Shown here in pieces: positions 11,003-21,677 of a DNA stretch of 64,000 nt. The stretch covers positions 38,835,958 through 38,899,957 of the forward strand of contig NC_051075.1 of the NCBI RefSeq assembly GCF_004664715.2, read 5' to 3'. How positions within the stretch are numbered: position 1 is the first letter of the stretch; each line of letters opens with the position of its first letter. The notes beneath the pieces were generated by a model that saw nothing but the letters and a program-made list of their open reading frames with translations, searched no databases and was not told where the DNA came from. This DNA is from Peromyscus leucopus (lineage: Eukaryota; Chordata; Mammalia; Rodentia; Cricetidae). The position numbers were made by a program, and so were the translations under genes.

Positions 11003-11122
11003 AAGTGGTGCACACCTTTAATCCCAGTATTTGGGAGGTAGAGACAGGTAGATCTCTCTGAGTTTGATCTACATAGTAGGACCCTGTCTTGAAAAAAAAC
11101 CAAAAAGGAAAAAAAGAAAAGG
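11003..11122 (+). mobile_element. B1 SINE with internal deletion
   Basis: GGTGCACACCTTTAATCCC ... GACCCTGTCTTGAAAAAAAAC; the segment around GGCCAGCCTGG is missing. Confidence 0.8.
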
Positions 11123-11829
11123 TTAGGTAAGTAGGCCTATTTGAGCTTTGACTAAAACAAATAAAAAAACCAGTGATCTATAAATAAACCATTTACATAG
11201 ATATAAAGTGTCACTCCACAATTGATACCTGGCTCTGTACAGGGTAATCTTGAATGAACATTGTTGCCTTGGCACATAGTCAGAACCTTTTCCCATAAAA
11301 TGTGCGCACTTGGTTTATTCTTCCCTTCTCTGAAATTCTGAAACATTTCCAAACATTTCAGAGAATAGGAGAGGCGGGGTGCCAAAATAATCCCTGGGGC
11401 CCTTAGGACCTTGTGACCTTGAAGGAATTCAGTCCTATCTCTTGTGCACAGAAGTCTTGAAGACAAGGAATTTGCCCCATCATATGGGAATCAAAAGCAC
11501 ATCTTTTCTTGCAGTAAATGCTTCTAAGAGTACTCAAATCCTAATTATGGCTCTTTTACAGTGGAGTTACCATGTATGTTACTTTGAAATGCATAGTAGC
11601 TTATTGTGAGTATATTAAGAAGTCAAGCAGACTACTGGAAATAACATCTTCAGTGAGCTGCCTCCCACGGAAAATTGATGCAAATTGTGGTGGGACATAG
11701 GCTCTTGCCCTGCGTGGCTGAAGAATTACCAAGATCTTGTTTTATTTCCTGATCTCAACATAAAATAAATTAAATTCATTATTTTGCCAGGTGATATCTT
11801 TGGAGTATAATAAGAATAAGATCCTTTCA
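11123..11829. other. intronic DNA, nothing recognised
   Basis: The minus-strand open frame at 11152-11466 lacks splice sites and resembles no family I know. Confidence 0.4.
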
Positions 11830-11925
11830 AGCCAGATGTGGTGGCAAATGCCTCCAGTCCTAGCATTTAGTAGACTGAGGCAAGAGGTTAATATGGGCTA
11901 GTCTCAAAAACACAGGAATAAGCAA
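11830..11925 (+). mobile_element. old B1-type SINE fragment
   Basis: AGCCAGATGTGGTGGCAAATGCC and CTAGCATTTAGTAGACTGAGGCAAGAGG. Confidence 0.6.
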
Positions 11926-12104
11926 ACCAGTAATTATGATGAAATTCTTTCACTTGCTGCTGAATTTATTGGGTATGTTCTTTGACCCTGGGGTTGAAGC
12001 TTCCACTCTTGAATCAGTGTACTAGTCATGTGTTCAGCACTTTTTCATGAAAGCAGCTTCTTCAAAAAGTGGATTTTGTTTCTGTTTTTTCCACTTTTGC
12101 TCTA

Positions 12105-12686
12105 TCTTAGTCAGAATTCTATTGCCATGAAGGGACACCATGACCAAGGTTACTCTTATAAAAGAAAGCATTTAGCCAGGAGGTGGTGGAGCACACCTTT
12201 AATCCCAGCACTCAGGAGGCAGAGGCAGACAGATCTCTGAGTTTGAGGCCAGTCTGGTCTACAGAGTGAATTCTAGGATAGCCAGGGCTACACATAGAGA
12301 AGCACTGTCTCAAAGAGAGACAGGGAGCGGGGGAGGGGAGAAGAGAGGAGAGAGAGAAGGGGGAAAGAGAAGAAAACTTTTAATTGGGGGCTTGCTTATA
12401 GGTTTTGTTCAGAGGGTTAGTCCATTATTGTTATGGCAGAGCATGGAGGCATGAAGGCATGGTGCTGGAGAAGTAGCAGAGAGCTACATCCTGATCCATA
12501 GGCAGCAGGCAAAGAGAGACCCTGGGCTAGGTATGGACTTATGAAACTTTCAAGCCCACCTCCAGTAACATACCTCCTCTAACAAGGCCACACCTTCTAA
12601 TCCTTCTCAAATAGTGCTGCTCCCTGGTGACTAAGCTTCAAATACACGAGCCTATAGGAACGATTCTTATTCAAACCACCACATAC
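12105..12686 (+). mobile_element. MaLR-like LTR repeat, copy 2, with B1 insertion
   Basis: TTAGTCAGAATTCTATTGCC..GGACACCATGACCAAGG, then a B1, then TTAATTGGGGGCTTGC, GTTATGGCAGAGCATGG, AACAAGGCCACACC and TTCAAACCACCACA. Same order as the copies at 8906 and 13735. Confidence 0.75.
12176..12375 (+). mobile_element. B1 SINE with purine-rich tail
   Basis: AGCCAGGAGGTGGTGGAGCAC ... CACTGTCTCAAAGAGAGAC followed by a degenerate (GA/GGGA)n tail. Inserted near a CATTTAA-like site of the surrounding repeat. Confidence 0.88.
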
Positions 12687-13426
12687 TCGAAGTTAACTTT
12701 GACCTTTTTTTTTTTCTGTTTAGGTTAACTAATATAAATGAAAAACTAGTTCTAAATCCATTTATTTATGATGAATCAGGGAAAAATTAAGTTGCATAAA
12801 GTAGTGTGATAAAGTCATCAGTTTAAAAATATTTTCTTTCTTTGGGTTTCTCAGAGTATTTTAAGATTCTAAGTGAGACATGGCAAGTAGAAGAGCAAAC
12901 ATACTATGCTGTAATCAGGGCAGAGATTTAAGCTGTTTGTTTTAGGATTAAATGCTAGGACAGTTTAGGTTGTCAAGGTATGTGAGAATCACAGAATTCT
13001 ACTGTTTTCTTGCTCGTGGATTATCTGTGTTGCTCAACTATATATATATATATATGTAAGAATTCAGATGACTTTGTCGGGATCCACTTCCACTTTGTGG
13101 CAGCACACTTGGAGAAGCCCGTGCTTTCCCGGCATCGTGCCCAGGTCACTGCCTGGCACCTCACACCGGTTCTGTCGCAGACTGTGGGTCTAACTCGGAG
13201 TGTAGGAGAATTAGCAAACACAAAGTTTCTGTCTATTTAGAAGATGTCTCTGTGCAAGTAAAATCATTTTTTATTTAATAAAATTATTAATTTTGCCTTC
13301 GTAATTGAAATATAGCTAAAGTACAATCCCTACCAGAATTATCATTATCTTAGTAACTTTAATACCATAGCTGAACTTTTTTAAGTAGACTTTTCTGGTC
13401 TTAATGGTGGCCACTTCAAATCACAT
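12687..13426. other. intronic DNA with a short (TA)n
   Basis: A (TA)n tract of about 9 units lies at 13039-13056. No exon or SINE seen otherwise. Confidence 0.4.
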
Positions 13427-13498
13427 GTGTGGGAAGTGTAGCTCAGTGTTAGGCTGTCAACCTTGTGCACAGGCCCTGGATTACATTCCCAGTACCAG
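13427..13498 (+). mobile_element. ID-type SINE
   Basis: GGGAAGTGTAGCTCAGTGTTAGGC ... GGCCCTGGATTACATTCCCAGTACC retains the tRNA-Ala-like A and B boxes of ID elements; no clear A-tail. Confidence 0.7.
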
Positions 13499-13599
13499 AA
13501 GTTTGCAAAGTACAGGACAGAGATGTAGGTCTCAGAGAGGGAGATGATGAGGCACAGACTAAAAAGCACCAGAAATCCATATATTCAAACTGGTAACAA

Positions 13600-14094
13600 G
13601 CGCTGTCTGAGTATTGTATCTTCTACAAATCTATACTTTCCTAATCTAAAGTCCCAAAGTCCATATTCCTCCAAACAAAAGCATGGTCAAGCCTGTCACA
13701 GCACCCCCACTCCTGGTACCAACTTCTGCCTTCGTCACTGTTCTCTTGCTGTGAAGAGACTCCATGACCATGACAACTCTCAAAGGAAAGCATTTAACTG
13801 GGGCTTGTTTACAGGTTGAGAGGTTTAGTCCCTGGTCATCATGGCAGGAAGCATGGTGGTGCAGACAGACATGAGACTGGAGAAGTAGCTGAGAGTTCTG
13901 CCCCTGGATCCACAGGCAGCAGGAACAGAGAGTGACACTGGGCCTGGCTTAAGCATTTGAAATCTCAAAGCCCACCCCAGTGACACACTTCCTCCAACAA
14001 GGCCACACTTACCCTAACAAAAACACCTTCTAATAGTGCCACTCCCTCATGGCTAAGCATTCAAAGCTATGAGCTTATTCAAACCACCACATCA
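13600..14094 (+). mobile_element. MaLR-like LTR repeat, copy 3, with upstream extension
   Basis: CCTCCAAACAAAAGCATGGTC and CTGGTACCAACTTCTG lead into TTGCTGTGAAGAGACTCCATGACC, CATCATGGCAGGAAGC, CCAACAAGGCCACAC and TTCAAACCACCACA. The 13600-13735 part is what I recall normally lying beside this repeat in rodents. Confidence 0.7.
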
Positions 14095-14287
14095 TCTTTG
14101 TGTTTCAGTTTATGTGAGGGTGTCTGCATACAAGCCAGAGTGTAATCCTCATGAGGAAAGACACTTCTCTGGATCATTAATGGGTTTTAAAACAGATGAT
14201 TATTTTAACTTCCGTTTCTGTATGAAAATGTATAAAATAGGGGAAAATACAGATTATTTTGGGGGGAGAATGCACAGCTAAGACAGT

Positions 14288-14452
14288 GGGGGTTTTTTGT
14301 TTGTTTGTTTTTCGAGAAAGGGTTTCTCTGTGTATTTTTGGTGCCTGTCCTGGAACTCACTCTGTAGCCCTGGCTGGCCTCGAACTCACAGAGATCTGCC
14401 TGCCTCTACCTCCCGAGTGCTGGGATTAAAGGCATGTGGCACCACCACCTGG
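14288..14452 (-). mobile_element. B1 SINE
   Basis: TTTTCGAGAAAGGGTTTCTC to GGCACCACCACCTGGC. Flanked by AAGACAGT near 14280-14287 and 14453-14460. Confidence 0.92.
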
Positions 14453-14484
14453 CAAGACAGTTCTTTAAGAATGAAGTAAACAGA

Positions 14485-14648
14485 GGGCCAGAGAGGTGGT
14501 CCAACCATCACTAAGCCTGGCCACCTGAGTTCAATCCTCAGGACCTGCATGGTAGAAGGAAAGAACCAAGCCCCCAAATTTGTCCTTTGCCCTCAACACG
14601 TGTGTATTGTCTGCATGCACACAAGTAAATAAATGTATAATAAAAAAG
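14485..14648 (+). mobile_element. tRNA-derived SINE (B2/B4 group)
   Basis: GGGCCAGAGAGGTGGTCC, ACCTGAGTTCAATCCTCAGG, GACCTGCATGGTAGAAGG and an AGTAAATAAATGTATAATAAAA tail. Confidence 0.65.
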
Positions 14649-14787
14649 GTTTAGGGAGGGCATGGAGAACATGTATATTATCTAGGAGAGAAGTTCATAA
14701 TTACGTCCTTTAAAATGGACAGACTGCATAAAGGATTATATTAGAGTATAAATAAGCCATGCAGGTGGACAGAGGACAGTTTCAGGA

Positions 14788-14884
14788 ATCAGTTTTCTCC
14801 TTCTCCCATGTGGTCCCGGGTTAGACTCAGGTCATCAGGCTTGGAAGCAAGACCCTTTGCCTGCTGAGCCATCTTGCGAGCCCT
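14788..14884 (-). mobile_element. tRNA-derived SINE fragment
   Basis: CAGGTCATCAGGCTTGGAAGC..GACCC..TGCTGAGCCATCTTGCGAGCCC, the reverse of a tRNA-SINE head. Confidence 0.6.
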
Positions 14885-15115
14885 TGAAAATCACTGAAGT
14901 AATGTGTGTAGATTGACAGCATCTTCCTGGTTCTTTATTAATGAAGCAGACAGTCCTGGGAGTGGGAAAGCCGTCTCCAGGGCATCTGAACCAAGGACCC
15001 GAATTGTCACTATTGGGAGCATCCACTCTTCTAGTGTGCACAGGTCTCCTGTACAGCACAGCCGTACTCCAACAAAAATTAACTACAGCTACAAGTTAAT
15101 GTGTTACCAATGCTT

Positions 15116-15276
15116 CTCTTTATTTTCCTGGGTTTTCGAGACAGGGTTTCTCTGTGTAACAGCTCTGGCTGTTCTGGGATTTGCTTTTTAGACCAGGCTG
15201 GCATTGAACTCACAGAGATCTGCCTGCCTCTGCCTCCTGAGTGCTGGGATCAAAGGTGTGTACCACCATGCCCGGC
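15116..15276 (-). mobile_element. B1 SINE
   Basis: TTTTCGAGACAGGGTTTCTC to ACCACCATGCCCGGC. Flanked by TACCAATGCTT (15105-15115) and TACCAGTGCTT (15277-15287). Confidence 0.93.
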
Positions 15277-15336
15277 TACCAGTGCTTTTCTAAACAGCAC
15301 AATTATTTATTAAATGCTTTAGTAACTTAAGTTACT

Positions 15337-15383
15337 AAATAAATAAATAAAATATAAAAAACATAAATAAAATAAAATTAAAC
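15337..15383 (+). repeat. (AAATA)n-like AT-rich simple repeat
   Basis: Irregular AAATA/AAAT units. Confidence 0.85.
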
Positions 15384-15761
15384 AGCATTTCAGCCAGCAT
15401 AGCAGTCAAGTTTTGTCTAGTCCATGTCTACCCGTCTCCACACTGGAGACCAAGAGGATTGCTGATTGCAGTCAGCATCAGAACCAAGACAAGATGGACG
15501 TGTGCTGCGCTTGCAAAGCTGGGCGCTCCTGTGTCGCTCTTTGGTGTCTGAAGACAGGACTTCTAAACTTGAGCAGATAGGAACTTTTCTAGTTATTGAA
15601 ACACAGATTCCAGGCTTCACCTGGCACTACCTCCGGTGGAGTCCGGGGGTGTGCAGGTTTAACTGGTGCTCACAGGTCTGACTGGGAAGCACACTTTGGA
15701 GCAGCACTGCTGAGGGACTCCTTGGTGTCAGGGACTTCCGTGCTCTGCTGTAGACATAGAG
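15384..15761. other. intronic DNA, nothing recognised
   Basis: Overlapping open frames on both strands here show no splice context. Confidence 0.4.
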
Positions 15762-15878
15762 GCCGTGCAGTCTAGAGCATGCAGGCTGGAGTCCGGCTGC
15801 CTAGGTCCAAACCATAGCTCGGCTGGTGAGTTTGTACACGATGCTTAACCTCTCTGTGCTTTTCTGACCTGTAGTGTC
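15762..15878 (+). mobile_element. MIR element
   Basis: GGCTGGAGTCCGGCTGCCTAGG..CCAAACCATAGCTC, then GATGCTTAACCTCTCTGTGC and TGACCTGTAGTG match the MIR order. An ancient mammal-wide SINE, much older than the B1s around it. Confidence 0.75.
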
Positions 15879-16348
15879 ATAGATGCTTCATTAGGTTGAT
15901 ACAGTCAATGAAGAAAATGCCCTTATTGTAAGACGGCACATTAGGAGCTGTGGAAATAGTAGCTGTAAGTAGCATGGCTGCACGGAGGACAGGGCTCCCT
16001 TTTCCCCACTTAGCGTGGCGGCAGCTGCTCCTTTCACTGAACCTGAGCCGGTCCTGAGCTTTAATGACGTCGCTGTGACAGTGCTGGCAGGAAGTGTGTT
16101 CTGTGGGACCCAGGCGGACGCAGTGACTTTCCACAGCATGTTTGTTTGTCATGAGTGTCGAGGGGCGGGTAGAGCCTGCTTAAATTTGTACGTGCTGTGT
16201 GTACATACTGGGTTCATCAGCACAGTCCCTTTGACGTGTACACTGTACAGTGAAATCTAACCAAGTTTATTAGCAAGGGGGCCTTTCATGCTGTAATTGT
16301 ATCTGTTGGCAGGTAGTGTTTTTAGTAACTTGTATTCTGTCAGCACTT

Positions 16349-16350
<2 letters not shown>
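15879..16350. other. intronic DNA, nothing assigned
   Basis: Contains a CRE-like TGACGTC at about 16063, not supported by any promoter context. Confidence 0.35.

Positions 16351-16405
<55 letters not shown>
16351..16405 (+). repeat. (GT)n microsatellite
   Basis: About 27 uninterrupted GT units, attached to the tail of the adjacent minus-strand SINE. Confidence 0.97.
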
Positions 16406-16408
<3 letters not shown>

Positions 16409-16613
16409 ACATTTGAGTGCATGTGGTAGGTGTCCATGTGGAAACTAGGAAGTGACCTCAGATGTCCTTGGTTCAGCTAGGCCAGCCGGACAGAGCTCTC
16501 AGGATCCGCCTGTCTCCACGCCCATCTCTGGGGTCACTGGCCACATCCAGCTTTCCGTAGGTGCTGTGGACTCAGCTTGTGCAGCGAGTGCTGGGCCGTC
16601 TCTCTAGTTCCAA
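16406..16613 (-). mobile_element. B4/RSINE1 SINE
   Basis: GTGACCTCAGATGTCCTTGG, CTAGGCCAGCCGGACAG..CTCTCAGGATCC and GCAGCGAGTGCTGGGCCGTCTC, the reverse of B4. The (GT)n at its left is the expanded AC tail. Confidence 0.75.
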
Positions 16614-18589
16614 CTGTCACATTTTTACATCCAAAAGAGAAGGTGATCGTTTGAGGCTCAGCAGGCATGTATAGATCATGACACTCTGGTTCAGACTACA
16701 TGCGAATACATACGAAAGGATTGACTACATAAACTACTACATTTCTCAGAAAAACTACCTCAAAATTCTGTGACAAAAGGCAACACAGGAAACGTCTTTA
16801 AGAATAATCAGAAAATAAGTACTTTCTTAAAGATGCTAGTGTGGAACCATAATTACTCTTATGTTACTTTAAACTGGAGTTCCGTTTGCTCTGTAAAACA
16901 TGTAACTGAGCAGTAAGATGACTAATGGTGTGTACATGCACACACGTGATATGCGGGGTCACGCCAGCAGAAGGGTGGAAGGTCACCACCCAAAGTGACC
17001 TTAAATCCAATGGTCGGCTAGACTCGACGTGGGGACGTGGCCCCTTTCCCCGTTACCGTAATTGTGGTAATACTTGATTATCTGTGAATCAGGAAACTAT
17101 TTAGGCAGCAATATAGTTCTGTTGGGAGCCTTCAGGCCATTCAAAACTTAGGCCGATGCTGGGGACTTTCTAATTCCTGTGTCGGTGTGGTAAGTCATCT
17201 AACTGTGGCCCTCTCCTGAAGTTGTTTAGTGTCTACTCACAGCACATTAAAGGAGGCAGCACAAAATTAGTCTCTGTGTCTCCATTACTTCTGTGGTGTC
17301 ACAAAATATGTATATTCTGCAAGTGAAATATTTATTTTTGGCAAAAAAAAAAAAGTCAACACCACACCAAATTGCAATTAATGAATGTAGGAATTTAGAA
17401 ATCAAAACTTTGTTTAGTGTGAGGAAAAACAGCTCTTTCAACTATATCCACATGGTTTCTTGTTTGTATCAACTGCGGGTGACTGTTACTGTCTTCTGTG
17501 AATTCTCCGGGGCAGGGGCCTGACTTTGTTGAATGAGCCAATTGTTTGCTCTTGTGTTGCCCATGGCGTGAGTTCCCATCTGGTCTGTATCAGACTGTTT
17601 TCACAGCCACTGCTGCCTTCCCTGTATCCTGACACTCCGGGGCTGGTGCAGCAGGGCCTCACAGCGTGGAGCCGTTATCAGAGTCATGGGGACTAGAACC
17701 TGGACAGGCTGTGTTCCCGCTGGTGTCTGTGCAGTGAGCAGACACCCAGCCTCCTTCCCCGTGCCTGAAACTTACCACAATGGCAGATTTTTCGGGCTCC
17801 TGATTTAGGACATGGCATGTTGTTCCTTATTTTCCAGCGGCTTCCTGTGTGTGGAAACTCATTTTCCATTCCTTGACTCTTCTAAGGTTACCAGGTCCAG
17901 CCCAGGGGAGGGGAACTGGTCACAGTGTCAGATTTCATTTTTGTTCTCAAATTTAGTTAGAAGTGGTTAGTGTGGCAGAAACCACCATTAACACAACAAA
18001 CACAGACGATGCCTTGGAGTTTTAGTGACAATCGCAAGCCATGACTTGCGAGAAATGTTTGTATTTAGGAAGGGTTCCATCTCAAAGTAGATTTTCTGTC
18101 TGTAGATTATAGAAGCTTTCAGCTCCAACTCACTTTGCAAAGGGTAGTCATTTTGCCTTCAGCCTCTGCAGCTGCCAAATGTCACTTGTAAGAACATTGC
18201 AAGAGAGACTTTCTCCAGCCCGCTGTGACCTGGTACAGTATTGTCAATGAAATCACAGGAGTCAGTGTGGAGCACCAGAGTTCTGTGCGGAGTGGTTACG
18301 GTCCCATTCCCTAGGGGCCTGTTCTGCAGAGAACGTAAAGAGATATGTACAGAATGTCCTAAGATTTCAGAAACATTTTCAAGATTAGTTAAATTAGTTT
18401 GCTTTTATTTCCTTTTTTGTCTTTTTCACTTACAGAGTTTGTTTTTAAATCACGTAGCTAATTGTCAAAGTTTCATGGATAGTAAGCTGTGTGAGACTCA
18501 GTATAGCAAAAGCAAGAACTCACCTTGGCTTCTGAAGAGGTGTGTGCATAGTATGTCCGAGTGAGGGAGCTCTTGTGCTTGTTGGTGTT
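16614..18589. other. 2 kb of intronic DNA, nothing recognised
   Basis: No SINE or LTR landmarks and no exon with a matching phase. Confidence 0.4.
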
Positions 18590-18725
18590 TGTAAACAGGC
18601 TTTCTCTGGGTAGCCCTGACTATCCGAACTCACTCTGTAGCCCAGGCTGGACTGAACTCACAGAGATCCACCTTTGTCTGCCTCCTGAGTGCTGGGATTA
18701 AAGGCGTGCGCCACCACTGCCCAGC
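18590..18725 (-). mobile_element. B1 SINE
   Basis: ACAGGCTTTCTCTGGG, GCCCAGGCTGGACTG and TGCGCCACCACTGCCCAGC. GGAGCT-containing flanks at 18568 and 18727 suggest the target duplication. Confidence 0.85.
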
Positions 18726-19935
18726 AGGAGCTGTTTGTATTCAGTTTAGCAGTAACAGTGTTATGTCATCATTAAGAAACAGTTAAAAACTCAGTTATAC
18801 TCCCTCTTAATTTCTGAAACTAACCTAATAGTTTTCCCCAATTTTAACTTTTTTTTATGTATGAATAACACATATATGCACAGAGAAAAGTACACATCAT
18901 GTGAACACACTACCGTTTGGAGAACCCACCCAAGCAGACCACGCTTGCACAGTCGGTGTCCAGCTGGAGAGATCCGCCTGTGGCCCCCAGGGCCCTTAGT
19001 TCCCTCTCCATCATGTCCTCCACCCACAAGGGTGCAACCACTGTTCTAACTTCTAGTAACGTTTTGATTTTGTACTTTATGTAAATGAAATCATCCAGTG
19101 CGCATGGCTTCTTTCACAGGCAAATCTATTATAAACTTCTAGAGATCCTTTTCATTTTAAAACCATCATGGCGTGCTTTTATAAAGAGTTGTCTGGGAGG
19201 AATTTGTTTTAGTAGCTGTCTCACAGGCTCTTGAACCAACAGGAAGTACGCTGCAGATAAAGCTGTCTACTAAAACATGGTCTCTCAGTTCTCAACCAGA
19301 TTTTAACTATGGAATGTCCCTCCAGACATTCTTGCCCCTGAAAGGCACGCAGACCATGTCATAACAATACAGAGTAATGCATTCACGTACTTAACTGCTT
19401 TTTAATGACTTTTAATAATTAAACGTACATTATTAAAGTAAATCATGATCTGTATTCAGTATAGATAGTGAGTCGTCAATTTCCTGAATTAACCAGCAAC
19501 TTCTTGACAGTTGGAAGAAGCTTTTGTGCTACCAGATGCTGTTTCTGAGAGTGCTATTATTTGTGTTGATGTACCTACTTAGACACAGCCAACAAGCAAC
19601 TTAATTTAAAAGATTGTTTGTTTAAAAATACTAACATCTTTTTAATGTATTTTTAAATACCCTAATAATAGTCTTAGTTTTTTTTTTTTTGTGTGTGTGT
19701 GTGTGTATACTCAAATTAAATTAAAAATGAATCTGTCATGGGTGTTTCTAATTTTGTCTTATTTGTTTTAAATTCTGGACATTCATTTCCAAAGCCATGT
19801 TTGGATTTATGAATGAAAACATTTGTTTTAAGAGGGATCATCCATATATCCCTGTTATATAGTTAAGTGCCCTGTAGCTTGTTTTGTTTAATAATATATT
19901 GTATGGTAAATTCTTTGTTTTAGATTTTTAAGAAG
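18726..19935. other. intronic DNA with a poly-T/(GT)n patch
   Basis: Poly-T and a short (GT)n run at 19678-19707; otherwise AT-rich with nothing recognised. Confidence 0.4.
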
Positions 19936-20126
19936 GAATTTGTGTGGTGTTTTGTCTGTATGTCTGTGTGTGCATCCTGTGCCTCCTGGGTGCCCAGAAG
20001 ACATTAGGTCCCCTGGAATTGGAGTTGTGGACAGTTGTAAACCACCTTGTGGGTGCTGGGAATCAAACCTGGCTTCTCTACAAGAGCAACAAGTGCTTTT
20101 AACCACTGAGCCACCTCTCCAGCTCC
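19936..20126 (-). mobile_element. B3 SINE
   Basis: GCCTCCTGGGTGCCCAGAAG, TCCCCTGGAATTGGAGTTG, GGGTGCTGGGAATCAAACC and CACTGAGCCACCTCTCCAGC. Confidence 0.88.
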
Positions 20127-20146
20127 TAGATATTTTTATTTTAAAG

Positions 20147-20171
20147 AGTGTGTGTGTGTGTGTGTGTGTGT
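20147..20171 (+). repeat. (GT)n microsatellite
   Basis: About 12 GT units. Confidence 0.95.
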
Positions 20172-20279
20172 TTTGGTTGGGGGGGGTGAGTCGTATGATA
20201 CTGGAAATGTGTGGTAGGCAAGCCCCTATACTAATGAATCCTATTTTACCTTAATTTTAATTAATATTGCAAGGCTATA

Positions 20280-20355
20280 AGACTGAATGATTATTTAAAA
20301 CAAAAGACTAATGTGCTGAAATAAGATGTGTTTATTTTAGACAAAAAAGGGGAAA
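20280..20355 (+). mobile_element. ERV internal 3' end with polypurine tract
   Basis: TTTATTTTAGACAAAAAAGGGGAAA directly precedes the LTR at 20356. The same context, reversed, adjoins the LTR at 55447-55963. Confidence 0.6.
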
Positions 20356-20823
20356 TGTGATGATATTTTTGTGATCTACCAAAAAAAGCTTGCCTGAAGA
20401 TCAGAGTGCGGAGCTTAGCCACTAGTTAGCAGTGAGGCCAGGCAGTGAGTGGCGCACCCCTTTAATCCCAGCACTGGGGAGGCAGAGGCAGGTGGACCTC
20501 TGTGAGTTCAAGGTTACCCTGAACTACATGAGATTAACCCAGTCTGAAAGAGAAACAGAGCCAGGCAGCAGTGGCACACACCTTTAATCCCAGCACTAGG
20601 AAGGTGGAGACAGGAAGTGATGTGGCTGGGCGGAGAAAGGACGATAAGCTGGGGGTGGGGGGGTGGGGGGTGGGGTGGTGGTGAAAGGAGCTGGGCTTTC
20701 AGGCTGAGGACTTGGTAGAGGTGAGAACTCTAGCTGCTGCTGCTCTGCTTCTCTGATCTTTCAGCTTTTGCCCAGGTATCTGGCTCTGGGTTTTTATTAA
20801 GACTGATTAGGATTCGTGCTACC
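20356..20823 (+). mobile_element. ERV LTR (B1-containing family), 3' LTR
   Basis: Begins TGTGATGATATTTTTGTG after a polypurine tract, continues AAGCTTGCCTGAAGATCAGAG, then two B1-like blocks each with CTTTAATCCCAGCACT, then GGTATCTGGCTCTGGGTTTTTATTAAGACTGATTAG, ending GTGCTAC. No 5' LTR or gag/pol is visible. Confidence 0.75.
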
Positions 20824-20880
20824 TATGTGTATACATATGTGCACATACGTACATACATATATGTGTATAATAGTTTAAAC

Positions 20881-21112
20881 CAGTGTTTCTCAACTTTCCT
20901 GCTGCTGGGACTGTTTAACCCAGTTCCTCATGTTGTGGAGACCCCCAACCATAAAATTATTTTTATTGCTTCTTCATAACTGTAATTTTACTACTACTAT
21001 GAATCATAACATAAGTATCTGTGTTTTCACAGGGGTCTTAGGCAACCCCTGTGAAAGAGTCAGTCTAGCCCCCAAAGGGGTCATGACCCACCCACAGGTT
21101 TGAGAACCACTG
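20881..21112 (+). mobile_element. URR1-type hAT DNA transposon
   Basis: Terminal inverted repeats CAGTGTTTCTCAAC and GTTTGAGAACCACTG enclose CAGTTCCTCATGTTGTGG, CCCCCAACCATAAAATTA and CCCAAAGGGGTC. Non-autonomous. Flanking 8-mers GTTTAAAC and CTTTAACT are a decayed target duplication. Confidence 0.88.
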
Positions 21113-21189
21113 CTTTAACTGAATGTTCCCAGTCAGAATGTGTGGCCTGGACATAGGAAACATGGAGTGCTTATAATCATCCTTGTAGT

Positions 21190-21263
21190 TTCTTTTTGAA
21201 GACCAGTTTCTCACTATACAGTCTTTGAATGCTGCTATGGGCGTGAGCCATCAAGGCTGGCCT
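21190..21263 (-). mobile_element. B1 fragment, very diverged
   Basis: GAAGACCAGTTTCTCAC and GCGTGAGCCATCAAGGCTGGCC. Confidence 0.45.
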
Positions 21264-21339
21264 AATTCTTACAGTGATGCTCACTTATATCTTACTTCTT
21301 ATAAAGTCTGCCCAAAATTCTTGTCGAACTAAAGCTTGG

Positions 21340-21487
21340 GGGCCAGGAATGTAGCTCAGTGACTGGAGCTACTCACACTGGTGACCTGAGTTCCATTCCC
21401 AGGGCCCGTGTGGAGGGAGGAGAGAAATGACTACCAAAGGTTGTCCTCTGACCTCCACACACGTGCCTCCCAACACCCAACAATAAA
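21340..21487 (+). mobile_element. tRNA-derived SINE (ID/B4 group)
   Basis: GGGCCAGGAATGTAGCTCAGTG, ACCTGAGTTCCATTCCCAGG, TTGTCCTCTGACCTCCACAC and a CAATAAA tail. Confidence 0.7.
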
Positions 21488-21497
21488 GACATGTCCG

Positions 21498-21677
21498 TTT
21501 TTTTTTTTGTTTTTTTTTTTTCTTGTTTTTGTTTTTCGAGACAGGGTTTCTCTGTGTAGCTTTGCGCCTTTCCTGGGACTCACTTGGTAGCCCAGGCTGG
21601 CCTCGAACTCACAGAGATCCGCCTGACTCTGCCTCCGGAGTGCTGGGATTAAAGGCGTGCGCCACCACCGCCCGGCT
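21498..21677 (-). mobile_element. young B1 SINE (GCGCC subtype)
   Basis: Long interrupted poly-T, GCTTTGCGCCTTTCCTGG, ending ACCACCGCCCGGC. Flanked by GACATGTCCG at 21488-21497 and GACATGTCGG at 21679-21688. Confidence 0.93.

Noticed and set aside
16015..16260. Frame beginning MAAAAPF with FNDVAVT, reminiscent of a KRAB box
   Set aside because: The resemblance is seven residues; the rest does not follow a KRAB domain, there is no splice donor at the expected place, and it lies within the intron of another gene.
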